Assembly (NCBI GenBank): GCA_033182465.1
Contig: CP137321.1
Location: 1,860,001 to 1,924,000 of the forward strand
From: Sanghuangporus weigelae
Taxonomy: Eukaryota; Basidiomycota; Agaricomycetes; Hymenochaetales; Hymenochaetaceae
Direction of reading: 5' to 3'
DNA length: 64,000 nucleotides
Shown: positions 39,294-50,599 of the stretch, in pieces
Layout: the number at the start of each line of letters is the position of its first letter
How positions within the stretch are numbered: position 1 is the stretch's first letter
Notes under the pieces: model-generated
What the model was told of the DNA's origin: nothing
The model's database searches: none
Seen by the model: only the letters and a program-made list of their open reading frames with translations
Made by a program: the position numbers and the translations under genes

Positions 39294-40772
39294 CCCCGCA
39301 GCGACGTCTCGTCGATATGTCCATCACTTCTCATGCGCAGGGTGATCCTGTTTGTACTTTTCGGCAGTGTGCACTTTCACCATCAAAAAAGACCTGTAAC
39401 TACTTTGCGGCGAGCGGTTGCCGTGATGTTGTGTTAAGACAACGAGTGCGTTATTCAAAGCGGCAACTCGTCGGAGCTTGTCTTTTGCTTGAATGAAAAC
39501 AATGGATAAATATACACAACTTGCCTACACTTGTGTTGACCGGCGTGCGGATGGAGTACATATGTGAGATCGTGCAGGTCCTTTGTGTGCTGGTTGTCCA
39601 CGGTGCGGGTGTCAAGACCTTGTTGCGACTTATACGCACCTTGTTCCCGGTATCTTTCATTCTGGAGACCTGGTACGTTAATGCCATTTGGATGATGGTT
39701 CACGGGAGGTCAGGCAACCAGACTGCAACGGATTGCGAGCGCGTGTATTTCGGCTCTGATAAATCATTGCTGTGCGCTGGCAACAAGGCTGCCGTCTGGG
39801 AACTGTCAGTCGAATCGAGGTCGGTCTGCAAAAAGGCTATAGCCAAGGCTACATAAGATTCTGGTCTTAGTAGACACAGTGTGGGCTCGGTATCGAAGCA
39901 GATTGAGGCTCGCCTCGAAGTTTGACTGATGCCTGCTGAATTTAAGCACGGCGGGGATTTTCAGATAAGATGCCGTCTCCATAGCTTCGAGCGTAAGGTC
40001 GAGCCAATCTCACGCATCGGTTGCTGGCGTTGATCTCTTATTTGTACGCGGCACACCTTCATCATTGGCTTAAATACGTTGTTTGTTTATTCCAACTCCT
40101 CTAGACGTTTCATCTCAATAAGCTATAGAACAAGAACAGGGGCTATATCTACTTTAGAGATATAGCGGCAATAAGGATTGCTAAGTAATCAACGGAGAAA
40201 TGTTGATGAATCGGCGGCCACGTAAATACGCCGCCAAGGCTGGTCTCGTTCGAGAAGGTCTGGCTTTGTCGAGACGGAGTGTTTTGATGATGGAAGAGAA
40301 TGTCAGTGGATGACGGATGGCGACGTGATGGTGGCGACGTGAGTGGCTGGGAGAGGAGGAGAGCGACGAGGACGCGATAGCGACAGACAGAGACAGAGAG
40401 ACAGGGTGTAGCGACGAGCGGATGAGAGAGATATAAAGATTAGAAAAGCGGTGCCAGGAACGATACCGGAAAGGGCAGGAGAATGTGGGGAGAACTTGAA
40501 TGCCATGCCGACCGCAGTCAGTGCCAATTGATTGCTCTCAGATTTGTTCCATCCAGTCCAGTCCAGGATGACTACGGCCGGAGGACCGTTCGTCGTTGCC
40601 ATCTCAAGAACATACGTTACAATAAGGGAAATCCCGCAAATGCGTTTGGCAACCGGCTCAAATACAATCTCTAGCATATAAGCATCCCTCCCTCAACTCC
40701 ACGTCACTTCCCAGTCAGTTCCTCTGCATCTACTACCTTCCATCTACGCCTTCGTTCGCTCACTCGAGGATC
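39294..40772. other. Intergenic region with unresolved open frames
   Basis: About 1.5 kb. A frame at 39521-39856 ends with a stretch resembling one WD40 blade (GSDKSLLCAGNKAAVWELSV), but it has no partner repeats and overlaps equally long frames on the other strand; I do not call it a gene. A purine-rich GACAGAGACAGAGAGACAG tract lies near 40.39 kb. A TATA-like CATATAAGC at about 40676-40684 probably serves the downstream Ser-rich gene. Confidence 0.4.
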
Positions 40773-41774
40773 ATGTCGCCCTCGCCCCTTCCGTCTTTTG
40801 TTGAACTCATGGAATCTCTCGGCTTTGCACCTGACTCAAAGCTTCCTGTTTCCGGTTCTGGGCCGGATTCGCGCTCTCAGTCACGAGCTTCTTCACATTC
40901 TCATTCGCGTTCACCGAGTCCTTCTGCTTCATCTCAGTCGTCGCAAATTCTGGCGCGACCACCGAGAGCGGGGTCTCCGACTATTATAGTTTCTCAATAC
41001 GAAGAGAATGGCAGCGAGTTGAATTTCAAAAGACGCGCCAGTTCAGGAAACATCAAAGCTGCACGTTTTTCGCCATACATGACACATGTGAGCAGATCTT
41101 GGGCTTCTTGCCAGGTACGGACTGCTAATAGCTGCGCTATCATCCAGACGCGTCGGAGAAGTACGTCAGCTGTGGGAGATCGCCAACGCGACCCAGAGCA
41201 GCACCGTGACAAGGTACGCTTTGTTTTCTCACTCAGCCTCGGCGCGAATCTCCAATCGGCATGAAACTTATTCCTGCTTCGAATCCTCCAGGCCTCATCA
41301 CAGTCTTCGGGCTCGCGTCGTTCTTCCGGAAGTAGCAGTGCTGACTCAATCCCGCCCGTCCCTCCTCTGCCTGTTCGACGCTCTCGAGGAGATGCCATGG
41401 ATCGTCTGAAGCTAAGCGAAGCTTCATTTACTCCAATATCATCTTTTGCGCGGCGCCGCTCCCCGCAGGCATCTCCAACCTCGCCATCTTTCAAGCAGTT
41501 TCGAGTTCGAGGTACAACCGCGGACCTTCCCTCTCCCGTTATGATCCCGACTCTTCCACCTATGCTGGCAGAGTCCCTTGCAACCTTCTCGTTCCCTGCA
41601 TCCACCAATAGAATTCACAGTGTTGCCGCCGGCCGGAAGGAACGCCGGAGTCCTTCAAGATCTCCTCATACTTCCCCGATGGACCTGGATCAAGACAACC
41701 GTCCGCTTGTCAGGCATCATCAGGCAGGACTCAGGATTTCGTCGTTGCATCGTCAGATAGCTCCAATCGCTTAG
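40773..41774 (+). CDS. Ser/Arg/Pro-rich protein of unknown function
   Basis: No known domain recognised. Three exons: the first from the ATG to about 41088 (donor GTGAGC), a short middle exon with TRRRSTSAVGDRQRDPEQ, and a long third exon from about 41291. The N-terminus has a conserved-looking start, MSPSPLPSFVELMESLGFAP, then SR/SH-rich sequence and PTIIVSQYEENGSELNFKRR. The third exon contains SADSIPPVPPLPVRRSRGDA, a proline-rich SH3-ligand-like motif, and ends SSLHRQIAPIA. It is predicted mostly disordered and cytosolic or nuclear. The short linear motifs near the start and the TATA-like site 90 bases upstream argue for a real gene; similar Ser-rich proteins are common in basidiomycetes. 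Confidence 0.65.
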
Positions 41775-42306
41775 TTACCTTCTTTATTTATTGGGCCGTC
41801 CTTGTTTCTACATTTCTTTCCATTATTCGCGCATTTGCTACCATCCTTGGCCCTCTTGCATTATCTTGTTGCCTTCAACGATCTTCTTTTATCTCGTTTC
41901 TCGTTTATACTTCGATATCTATTCAGTTTGTCGTAGCCAATCAGCCAGTCTCGTTTGTTACCACCACTCGTTGCAATTCGGTTACTTCAGTTTTGACACC
42001 ATCGTGTCGCTTTTGCATTTCTGTATCACAGAACCTACATCACCAATCAAATTCGCTGCATTTTCCCTTCAATTTCGCCATCGACGGCCGCGCGTGTGCA
42101 GAATATTCCAGTCAATCAAACTCATTCCTGTTCTTATCATGCAGGAAGCAGAAATAAATGAATGTCGTCAAGGATTCTTTGATCAGTGACGGATATTCGC
42201 CGTACCTTGTTCTATTCCGAGAACACGACATATAAATGCACCGAGCACAGCCTGGGTGGCTTGGAATCGGTCATGTCGTGTGGGCGGGTAGAGACACATG
42301 TTCCAT

Positions 42307-43640
42307 CTAGTCATGAGCCTCTTCGTCTTCACCTGGACAACTGCCATCGAGATCCGCTTTGTCGCTGTACTGGGTTCCGCACCAAAAGCAGTAAAAGTAT
42401 TTTTCGCGTAGATATTGGAGGACTCGATTCAGCCTGTCGTGAGCCTGCATATATCCAATAAAACAGAAAGCAGAAGAGGCGATCAGTTACCACAGTCAAA
42501 CGAGGAAATCAGAGCGCTCACATCGAGTCTCAAGAACTCCCGCGCCTCGTCAATAGTTTCGTCTGACAACGGCCACGGAGTCGGAGTGTTCTTCTTTGGG
42601 ATCTCTGCAGTCTTGTCGCTGTCACTGTCTCCGTCTGGTGACAATGTTTGTAACGGTTGTAGAGCGTCCATCTCCATTTGTTTTCGCAACCGCTCTCTTT
42701 CACTATCATGTGCTCCCATATTGACGACAGTAGCCGGTGGGTCGTCGATAAGTGCAGCAGACAGAGCCTCCATGAGCTCGGAAGGAATAGTCTCGGGCTC
42801 TTGTGGGTTGAGAGACAGGATGTTGAACTGTATCAAAGAAACCAGATCAGCCCGTCTGAGCGCCGTGTAAACACAAATATAACATCAAGATAACTGACTT
42901 GTATCCCTGCTTTCTCATCGAGATCAAGCAAAGTCCGCGATGCTGCGCTGAGCCGGCCAAGGACGCGACGTTCTTCGAATGCTTCCCGGGTGTGGCTTCG
43001 ATATGTTTCACGTTTCGAATCTTCATCAATACGCGCAGCCTTTGAAGCACGCTCCAGTGCCCCTGGAGACGGGGCGCGCTTGCCCAGCCCAACGCCCTTC
43101 TTCCCTATTGATTCGACTTATTAGCATACATTTACATAGGAACATGTGGCTCACATACTTACCGGACCAAATGGCCACTGCAAGTGGCGCAGTACGATGC
43201 TTTAATCCAAGGCCTTGCTTGCTCTGGCCCTCTGAGGCTGTATCGGACGTGACATCTGTGGATGATCCCGTATCTTGTTGCGCAGGAGCGAGAGTAGCAC
43301 CGGAGCCAGGGAGAGTCTGTTCTATGCCATCGGTACGTCCTAAAGATTCCCCAGGTTTAAAGCCCATTCGAAGCATCATTTTTACAGCTTTATTTTCAGC
43401 TCCTGTCTCCTGCCTTTCTGCTTGTGCACGTTCAAAGAGGCTTTGTCGAAGACCCTGTTCGCGAGCTTCCGCTTCTCGCTCTCGCCGACTCTTAGCGCGG
43501 TTCTGCACATTCTTCTTTTCCGAGTACCTCTGGGCTTGCTTTCTCCGCTCGGCGTATGTAAGAGGTCTATTTGAAGATTCCGCGGTTGACCCTAGCAAGA
43601 ATTTTTCCGAGAGGTAATCGTCCTCGTCGTCACTGGCCAT
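42307..43640 (-). CDS. GPATCH11: G-patch domain protein 11 (GPATCH11/CCDC75)
   Basis: Nuclear RNA-associated protein with a G-patch and a C-terminal DUF4187. The start reads MASDDEDDYLSEKFLLGS, then a basic coiled segment, LTYAERRKQAQRYSEKKNVQ. The G-patch begins NKAVKMMLRMGFKPGESLG and, after an intron-interrupted Ser-rich insert, continues GLGLKHRTAPLAVAIWSG and KKGVGLGKRAPSP in the next exon. Another exon has REAFEERRVLGRLSAASRTL. The last exon (ending at 42307) encodes AHDRLNRVLQYLREKYFYCF then WCGTQYSDKADLDGSCPG, the DUF4187 hallmark with three Cys, and an acidic end. Reading past the last donor instead would stop at 42483 and lose that hallmark, so the spliced form is preferred. Confidence 0.9.
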
Positions 43641-43915
43641 GAAGTAGTGATGTTCATACAGATATTTTACTAAGTTATGTACTTCCCCTAGACTTATCTT
43701 ACACAATCAAATCTCACGGTAAAATTCAGAGGAAAAGCGAAATGAATATTCGTCTCAAGTACGAGCTAAAGAGACACGGATAAAGCGAGGAGCCTGAGCA
43801 CAACCCACAAGCGACTACGTACATGTCAGAAAGAACATATTACTAAGTGGGAAGGAGAAGGGGGTGAATGGTAATAAACATTCGGGCATGAATCTGTGAT
43901 GTAATGTAAAAGCAA

Positions 43916-45168
43916 CTACGCATCCGCCTCAACCGATGCTGGTGCGTCTCCCTTTTCCGCCTCTTCATTCTCGCTGTGCGCGGCATCAATAGCGATCTTG
44001 AGAGTGATTTTGCGCACGCCTTCCTTGCCATCAGGTATCTCCGCATCTTGCATCGCCTCCAAAGCCTTCTGCTGCTCTGCTTCGTCGGCAAAAGAGACGA
44101 ATCCGTAGCCCTTGCTCTTGCGAGGATGGCCATAGCGCCAGCGCACAACCCGCGCAGTAGTAACGGTAAATTCTGCCTTCTTAAAGACCTCGGCGAGACT
44201 GTCATCATCAATCGCGAAAGGCAAATTCGCAACGAAAAGCGTTGTCTTGGATTGCTCGCCGGTGGGTTCCTCTCCAGCAGGGCGGCGCGGCCTAGGAGTG
44301 CGCTTCGGCTTCGGCTTCTTCTTTTTCTCGCCTTCTGCCGCAGGTGCAGTGCCACCCTCAGCAGCTTCCGCAGGCGCAGGAGCACCGTTCTCTCCTGTCG
44401 CAGCAGCCTTCTTGGCCCTCTTGAACTTTTTCTGTAGATGACGTGTCAGGAAATCTTGGATGTGAAGAGAAGTCAACTCAACATACGGTGTTGCTCCTCT
44501 TTTTCTTCTTGGGCTTGTCCTCACCCTCTGCATCATTGGACGTCACAGGCTTTTCGGCCTCACCGTTCGCCTCTGCCTCGGTGACTTCACCAGGAACAGC
44601 CTTGGAGCCACGACGACCAACGCGCTTCTTCACCTTCCTCTCGGCCCTCTTCTTCTCCTTTTGTTCGTCGGAGTCAGCGAGATTGACGACGACCGTACGG
44701 CCCTCTAACTCCTGACCGTTTAACTCATCAATCGCCTTATTTACAGCATCGTCGGTAGCAACCTCAACGAAGCCATATCCGGCGGAACGTTCACCGCGCC
44801 GCGTTCTGCGCTGTATCACCTCACAAGAGAGGCTGAAAAATGTGATGATATGAGTAATGTGGCACACGGTGCGCGCAGTAGAAAAAAGAAACTGAGACTG
44901 CGGCGCGCAAAGTGGCATAGACAGACGACGTACATGTCTTCGCCCACGGCAGTCGCAAAGAACTTCTTGAGGTCTTCGCTGGTGATGCCGTAGCTGAGGT
45001 TGCCAGCAAAGATCTAATTTAAAGCTAATTAGAGTGGAAGGAGAGGCGCGGAACAGAGAAGAGCTAGACCTTCTTAGAGGCAGGCTGGTCCTCGACGACT
45101 TTTCCCTCTTGTTGCTCGGCCTCAGGCACGACTGCGGGGACGGGAGCAGCAGCAGATGCGTCGGCCAT
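43916..45168 (-). CDS. Two-RRM RNA-binding protein
   Basis: RNA-binding protein with two RNA-recognition motifs separated by a Lys-rich acidic linker, similar in layout to yeast Rnp1/Sbp1-type proteins. The N-terminus is Ala/Val/Glu-rich (MADASAAAPVPAVVPEAEQQ). RRM1 opens KKIFAGNLSYGITSEDLKKF (RNP2) and, after a second intron, has ERSAGYGFVEVATDDAVNKA (RNP1) and LNGQELEGRTVVVNLAD. The linker holds several KKKK blocks, probable nuclear localisation signals. RRM2 has TTLFVANLPFAIDDDSLAEV and SKGYGFVSFADEAEQQKALE. The C-terminus is acidic. Three introns are seen; the first has an unusual GTCTAG donor, so that junction is less sure. It could act in mRNA or rRNA metabolism. Confidence 0.88.
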
Positions 45169-45834
45169 TGTGAGCGTCTCAGGAGATGAAGCTGAGTATG
45201 GTTGACAAATAGTGGGTTGGCCGGTCTCTTGACAGGAACTTGAAAGGCTGAGGAAAAGAGAGGTGTTGCCCAGCGCATGTCTACTTATGTGATTTTCGCG
45301 TGACTCCTAGCCGAAATGATTCACAAAATAATTCTGGTTGCCATCTGCGCTTCCGACTGTGACTCAGTAAGACTGCCTGCTCTGGACAACTGTTTTTCAC
45401 GATGAATGGCGGTGACGAGGACGGGCCATGGCCATACTGCTTTGCCAGTAGCAGGGGACATGTTATGTAACGAGGTAATAAATATTGAGGACAGGGAAGC
45501 GAATAAACAATAAACAATAAAAAAATAAGTGGAGACCCGGGTATAGTTGCCCGATGGGGGATCACAAGCGTTGGCCAAGGCCGGCGTTTTCAACCTCCGA
45601 CGCCGTTATAAGGCATCCGGGTACTCGTCGTTTTTGCGTCTCTTCATTGCTCGCATCCCTCTCTCCTTTTCATCCGTTGCTGCCGTCGTTCTTTGCTGCC
45701 TTGACCCCAGGCGCTGACGCTCTTTTGCACTACATTCTTTCCCTAACATCTCGTTTGCTAAACAAGCCTCTTATACTCCAGCCTTCTCCGCGATTTTCGG
45801 TGTCCTTTGACCCAAGTCCCACGCAACAAGCACT
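45169..45834. promoter_or_regulatory. Divergent promoter region, RRM gene / GH128 gene
   Basis: About 670 bases between two divergently transcribed genes. A TATA-like TTATAAGG lies near 45606-45613, 222 bases before the GH128 start, with a pyrimidine-rich leader after it. No gene is supported inside. Confidence 0.4.
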
Positions 45835-47149
45835 ATGGCATTCGGCAAACTCTTCAATCTCTTAGCGCTCTCCTCGCTCGCAGTCCTCGTCTGCAACCTC
45901 CAAGCGTCGCCTGTGACAGCTTTGGCTCATGACGGTCATCATATGGTCAAGGTAAAGCGCGCTCACGGTCACGACGTGGTCCTCAAACGTAAGCGCGATT
46001 CGTCCCAACGCTGCAAAAAGAGATCATCCACCTCGGCTGCTCCACCTCCTGCCACGTCGGCGCCTGATGCGACGCAGGCTCCCGCTCCATCATCATCCGA
46101 CCAATCTTCGCCGGATCAATCCTCGTCATCAGTGTCTATAGTGTCTACCGCACCAACAAGTACACCTGTCAGTAACAGCGGAAAGGGAAAAGTTGGTCTT
46201 GCCTGGGCTAATGGAAACGATGATGCCCTCCGCAACTTCGTGACAAACAACGTCCAATAGTCAGTTTGACTCTTGAGCTCATTCGTTGTCTTCATGATGC
46301 TCACTATTTTTAGCATCTACACTTGGAGTGAACAGTGCCCTAGCTTGGCTAAAGAGCTCGGCCTCACGTGTATGCCCATGCTTTGGGGAAATGCTCCGGA
46401 CAAGTTGGAAAGTTTCAAGAATACCGTCGTAGCTGGCTATGCCAATATTGCTATGGGCTTTAACGAGTGCGTTCATGTTAATGTCTGATGCGTCTTATTT
46501 CTAATCCGAGCATCTAGAGTTAATGAACCGGGACAAGCAAACATGGACGTGGACTCCGCTGTGAGTGTTTGGAAGGAATACCTGGAACCTCTCGTGAATG
46601 AGGGATATACACTTCTATCGCCGTGCACTTCTTCCAACCCGAATGGTTTCGATTGGATGAAAAGCTTCTTTGAAAAGTGCGATGGTTGCCATGTAAGTAC
46701 TTGTCCGTAGAGTATTGGGTTAGAAATTCACAATAATCGAACCAGGTTGGCGGCATCACTCTTCACTACTACGGCACTTCTGCGCAGGACATGATTGATT
46801 ACATTGAAAAGTGGCACAATCAATTCAATATGCCTGTTTGGATCACCGAGTTTGCCTGCCAGGTCAGTTTCACCACTTCTTCCGACGACGTAGAGAAATT
46901 AATTATTCGATGGTCTAGAATTTCAATACGGCTAACGAGAACGGTGGTCAGCAGTGCAGCGAGAGCCAGGTTTGGGAGTTCTACAAGACAATCGCCAACT
47001 TCATGGAGTCGACCGATTATGTTGTCTCCTGGAGCCCATTCGGATTCATGAAGAACATGCAAGGTGTTAACGATCTCGACCGGCTCATGCAGGACGATGG
47101 ATCGCCAACTCCACTCGGTTCCTCTGTCATCAACCTCTCATTCAATTAA
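45835..47149 (+). CDS. Secreted GH128-type glycoside hydrolase (β-1,3-glucanase family)
   Basis: Extracellular or cell-wall enzyme with a Glyco_hydro_cc/Asl1-like catalytic core; GH128 members cleave β-1,3-glucan. It starts with a signal peptide (FGKLFNLLALSSLAVLVCNL, cut near residue 24-27), a basic segment with dibasic KR sites (possible Kex2 processing), and a Ser/Pro/Thr/Gln linker to about residue 115. The barrel begins GKGKVGLAWANGN. Later exons give YTWSEQCPSLAKELGLTCMP, GYANIAMGFNEVNEPGQANM, GGITLHYYGTSAQDMIDYIE and NMPVWITEFACQ. GFNE (acid/base) and ITEF (nucleophile) hold the two catalytic Glu; the first Glu codon is split by an intron. The C-terminal exon ends in TPLGSSVINLSFN without a GPI-type tail. 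Role in wall remodelling is inference. Confidence 0.9.
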
Positions 47150-47615
47150 ATGGCACAGAATCGGACTTTCCAAGCCAATGTGTATCCATTCATCACTACT
47201 CCATGACCAAACTGTCGTATACCCGCTAGTCTCCTTTTAGTCCTTCACCTCCTGTTCATGATGAATCCGGCGCCTAGACCGGGTTATGCCGCCCGACCTG
47301 TGGAAGGACGGACTTCATGACTATACCACATATCAGTAGTGCCCTTTCTTTCGCTTATGCGCATAGTCGTATATTTTATTTGCAGTAGAGTTTGGATCTG
47401 AGTTTGGTTCGATTCGCAACGCTGTGCGCTTTGGATTTGATAGCTTCGAGAGTGTGAATAAACAAATTGATTTTGTCATGAGAATTTTGGATCGCGTCTC
47501 ATAATCGTATATCCGCAGCAAGTGGACTGGTTCCGATGCGATGAGAAGTTGAACTCCTACTACATAGTGCCGCTGCAGTGCTAGATACTCCTCAGTCCTA
47601 GTCGATACTCGCAAA

Positions 47616-49240
47616 ATGGTCAAGCTTCCTCCTGTAGTAAAGCATCTTCTTTCACAACGTAATCCACAACCGTTCGCGAGTCCACCAGTGCATGCATTAA
47701 ACGGTGTGTTGCAACATACTCGGAAGGAGGCGCAAGAGCACGGTGCCGTAAACGGCTGGCTCGTTCTCTCGGTGCGTCCTAGTTTCCGGCCAGCGCTGAT
47801 GCTTGGAGGCATAATTGACGTCCTATCAACGACTTATGTCAATTATACACACGCGCGCCCGCACTGGCAATAAATGCGCGATGTTACTCCATTTGCCATG
47901 CATTGAAATTATTAATGGTCATATCATGTCCTATAATACACCTAGACCTGCACGCTGTTGACGGCAAACACGCCTGGGGCAGTTGGTGACCTTTATCGGT
48001 TCGCAACGCGCGATGTCTCTGGGGCCCTCCATGCCCGCCTGGACGTAGCGGCGAAAATGAGGGAGGCCGCACTTAAGAGCAGCATTTTCATTGGTGTGCC
48101 AAGGGTATGTCTCTTTTTTCATCTTCAGGAAAAAAGGTATTCTAAGTCGCGATTTCCCCCCCGGAATTTTAGACGATTTTATCTCTCGCTGCAATGTCGG
48201 AAGCATTTGAAGATGATGTCCGGAGTGGACTTAGAAAAGAATCGCGTCGGTGAGTTTCAGCCATCTTCCGTATGGCTTTCCTTGCCTTCTGATGTATTGA
48301 ACCTGACTGTTTCCCCCGTGTGCTTAGGACTGTGACTCCTGAAAATGTTGAGGAGACTGTTAAACGAGGGCAGACGCTATGGAATAACATATACCAGCCG
48401 CATGCGGAAAAACTATACAATAAACTAGGCTCATATCATCCCGACTTCATTTGTACGTATTCAATATGCATTATTCTCCCTCCTGTGCCTTCTAGTCTCT
48501 GACTTTGTTATTCAATGCATATATTCAATCCGAAATCCGAAACACCCGTCGTTCCGTTCTCTCGCTCCGTCGGTTCGCAACGCTCCGTTCTATGCTATGT
48601 TGTTCTGGTGTCGGCGTCGACCTTCTCTTTATGGACACAACGCCCCTTTGAGCTTTCCTTCCTCGGTGGGGCCCTTGCTTCCCCTTCTCATGATGCGGGC
48701 TCGATCGCACCTTCCTTGCACACCCTTCTTTGCACTGCCGCTTCGCTTATTGTCCGTCCATTCATTCTTCCATGTTCTGGTCTGCTTCGCGCCGATCATT
48801 TTTGACTGACCCGGACCTGCTCCGTACCTGCTAATCTTGCGAATCTCGATCGCGGGGGCCACACTGGGCCACAACGGACTGATCCGTTACTTTTCTGTGG
48901 TGGGCCCGTGACGTTTGGTGATGCAGCTTTCATCATCCAGGCCTATGGAGTCGTACTTGCACCGATTGGATATCCCTCTTTCGACTCTCAGGAGCAGGGC
49001 AATCTCAGTCGGGCACTTGGATCGGTTGTTGGCATTGCTTGTCTTCGCGCCGAAACACGCGTCGCGCCACAATTGAGTAGCCATGTCTTTGGGTTACTCA
49101 AAGCTCGTTCAGAGCCTCAAATTAACGAGGAAGACCGCTGGCTTAGTAGCGACGAAGGTACGGAATGGGTTCTCCGAAGTGTTGATCAGATATACGACGT
49201 TGCCCGCGGACAAGAGGAAGAGCCGAAATCAAAGTTGTAG
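47616..49240 (+). CDS. AhpD/carboxymuconolactone-decarboxylase-like protein with C-terminal SKL
   Basis: α-helical AhpD-like fold protein, function not proven. Exons: 47616-47779 region with PPVVKHLLSQRNPQPFASPP; one with TPGAVGDLYRFATRDVSGAL and RLDVAAKMREAALKSSIFIG, the helix pair of the family; then TILSLAAMSEAFEDDVRSGL; TVTPENVEETVKRGQTLWNN and LYNKLGSYHPDFI; and finally SFIIQAYGVVLAPIGYPSFD to the stop. No CXXC redox pair is visible in the helix where AhpD enzymes have one, so peroxidase-type chemistry is doubtful. The protein ends EEPKSKL; SKL is a classical type-1 peroxisomal targeting signal. The last intron is about 475 nt, much longer than its neighbours, and pyrimidine-rich; a missed small exon there cannot be excluded. 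Confidence 0.82.
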
Positions 49241-49578
49241 AGTTCGTAAAAACTGACTGTGCATGCTTCTTCGCCTGTACCTTTGTGTCAATCGTTTCCG
49301 ACGAAAGAAGAGAGGTGCTGCAGAATAGAAGACATAGACACATTTATTATGGATTTTGAGATACGCAAAAGTACACAAACGAATCAGAGTCCGGTCTCAA
49401 GTTTGGGTGAGAAGCAGCCTCCCGGCCACCTGAAGTAAATCAAACTTCCAGACATGCTTTGATCCACTTGAAGCGGACAGTAAGCAAGAGAAGACTACTC
49501 GACTGATCGTACACATAAGCGGGGAGGCAAAAATGAAGTGGCATGCATAAAGTCAGGAATCAGCGTCGACCGGGGAGA

Positions 49579-50414
49579 TCAAAAGCCGTAAGCGGAGCAA
49601 TAGCGGTACAGCATAGCGGTGACCACGGCAATATCCATAACAGGAGGGAGGAGCTACCATTCCAGCGTTAATAGCAACTCTTCGGAAAGTGTTTGCAAAA
49701 CTTACAGCTCCTCCGTTTCCGCTTTTGTAAAAATAGAACTCGTAATAGACCTTGCCCACCGGATAGCGAGTCGGACGGATCGGGTGCATGCAGGCGATGG
49801 TATTGTTGTACGGATCCTGTAGCTGATAAAAGCGGAAGAGTTTCAGTTTTGGATGAGATGAGTTAGAGTGGAACTGGAAAAACTTACGACGACGTCAACG
49901 CCATTCGTGCTGGGTGCCCACTGGTAGCGGAGTCCATCGGGACCGATGCAGCTTCTGTACGTCTACAATACAAGACTCAACACAGAGTCTCACTACTGTA
50001 AGTAGCTAGAATCAACTCACCGGATTGCCTGCGTGAGGGGTGCAGAGGTCGATCATCGGTAGGCTGATCTAAAGCGGCAAAAAGGAATGAATACTATATT
50101 ACTTTCGTTTTCTAGAAGTAAAGTGCACCTTGCCAATCGAGACACGGCCTAGAGCACCGTTCGGACCCCATTCAAAACGAGCGACACGGTCTTCCTTGTC
50201 TCCACGAGATGTGCGATAGCACTCTGTGATATTGCGGCTGTAGTCATGCTATGTTCAAGAGTATCAATCTGGGAAGCAGAATGATGAACAACGAGAGGGC
50301 CCTTACGGAGAAGCGATAGAGCGGGCCCCAAGGTCCAAAGACCATCGATTCGCGAGGGTCTTCAGACGACCAACAGAGCTTGTCTCTACCGCCGTTAGCA
50401 TTGAAGGCTTGCAT
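49579..50414 (-). CDS. DUF6593-type protein, copy 2
   Basis: Second DUF6593-like protein of the window, function unknown. Start MQAFNANGGRDKLCW, then ESMVFGPWGPLYRFS; after introns NITECYRTSRGDKEDRVARF and EWGPNGALGRVSIGK (the xEW strand); ISLPMIDLCTPHAG; SCIGPDGLRYQWAPSTNGVD, the YxW core; and NNTIACMHPIRPTRYPVGKV followed by YYEFYFYKSGNGGA. A final exon gives PPVMDIAVVTAMLYRYCSAY and a stop, matching the family's C-terminal helix. If the last donor (GTAAGT) is ignored the frame runs on to 49553 with an unlike sequence, so the spliced end is preferred. About six small exons. No signal peptide. It shares little obvious sequence with copy 1 beyond the family pattern, so the copies are old or fast-evolving. 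Confidence 0.72.
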
Positions 50415-50530
50415 GATAAAAGTACGAAAGAAGTGGGAAGTAAGAATATGTGAGTGAGGTCTGGTTGGAATAGCTCGAAGAAACTCGAACGAACAGTCCG
50501 ATGGAGGAAAAGAGGACCAGATAGTACATC

Positions 50531-50538
50531 TTTTTATA
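50531..50538 (-). promoter_or_regulatory. TATA box of DUF6593 copy 2
   Basis: TATAAAAA on the minus strand lies 117 bases before the chosen ATG, consistent with a short leader and supporting that start over an upstream in-frame ATG at 50543. Confidence 0.5.
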
Positions 50539-50599
50539 CGCATCCAGAATGGCTGCTGGGGCCCTCCGGTAAGGGTTCGACGGTCTGAAAGAAAGTTCT

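Noticed and set aside
39930-39960. Resemblance to the start of large-subunit rRNA (CTGCTGAATTTAAGCA)
   Set aside because: Only about 16 bases are similar. The flanks on both sides do not match rRNA.
48515-48874. Open frames on both strands within the long intron of the AhpD-like gene
   Set aside because: They overlap each other, are compositionally biased and lie between exons that join in frame.
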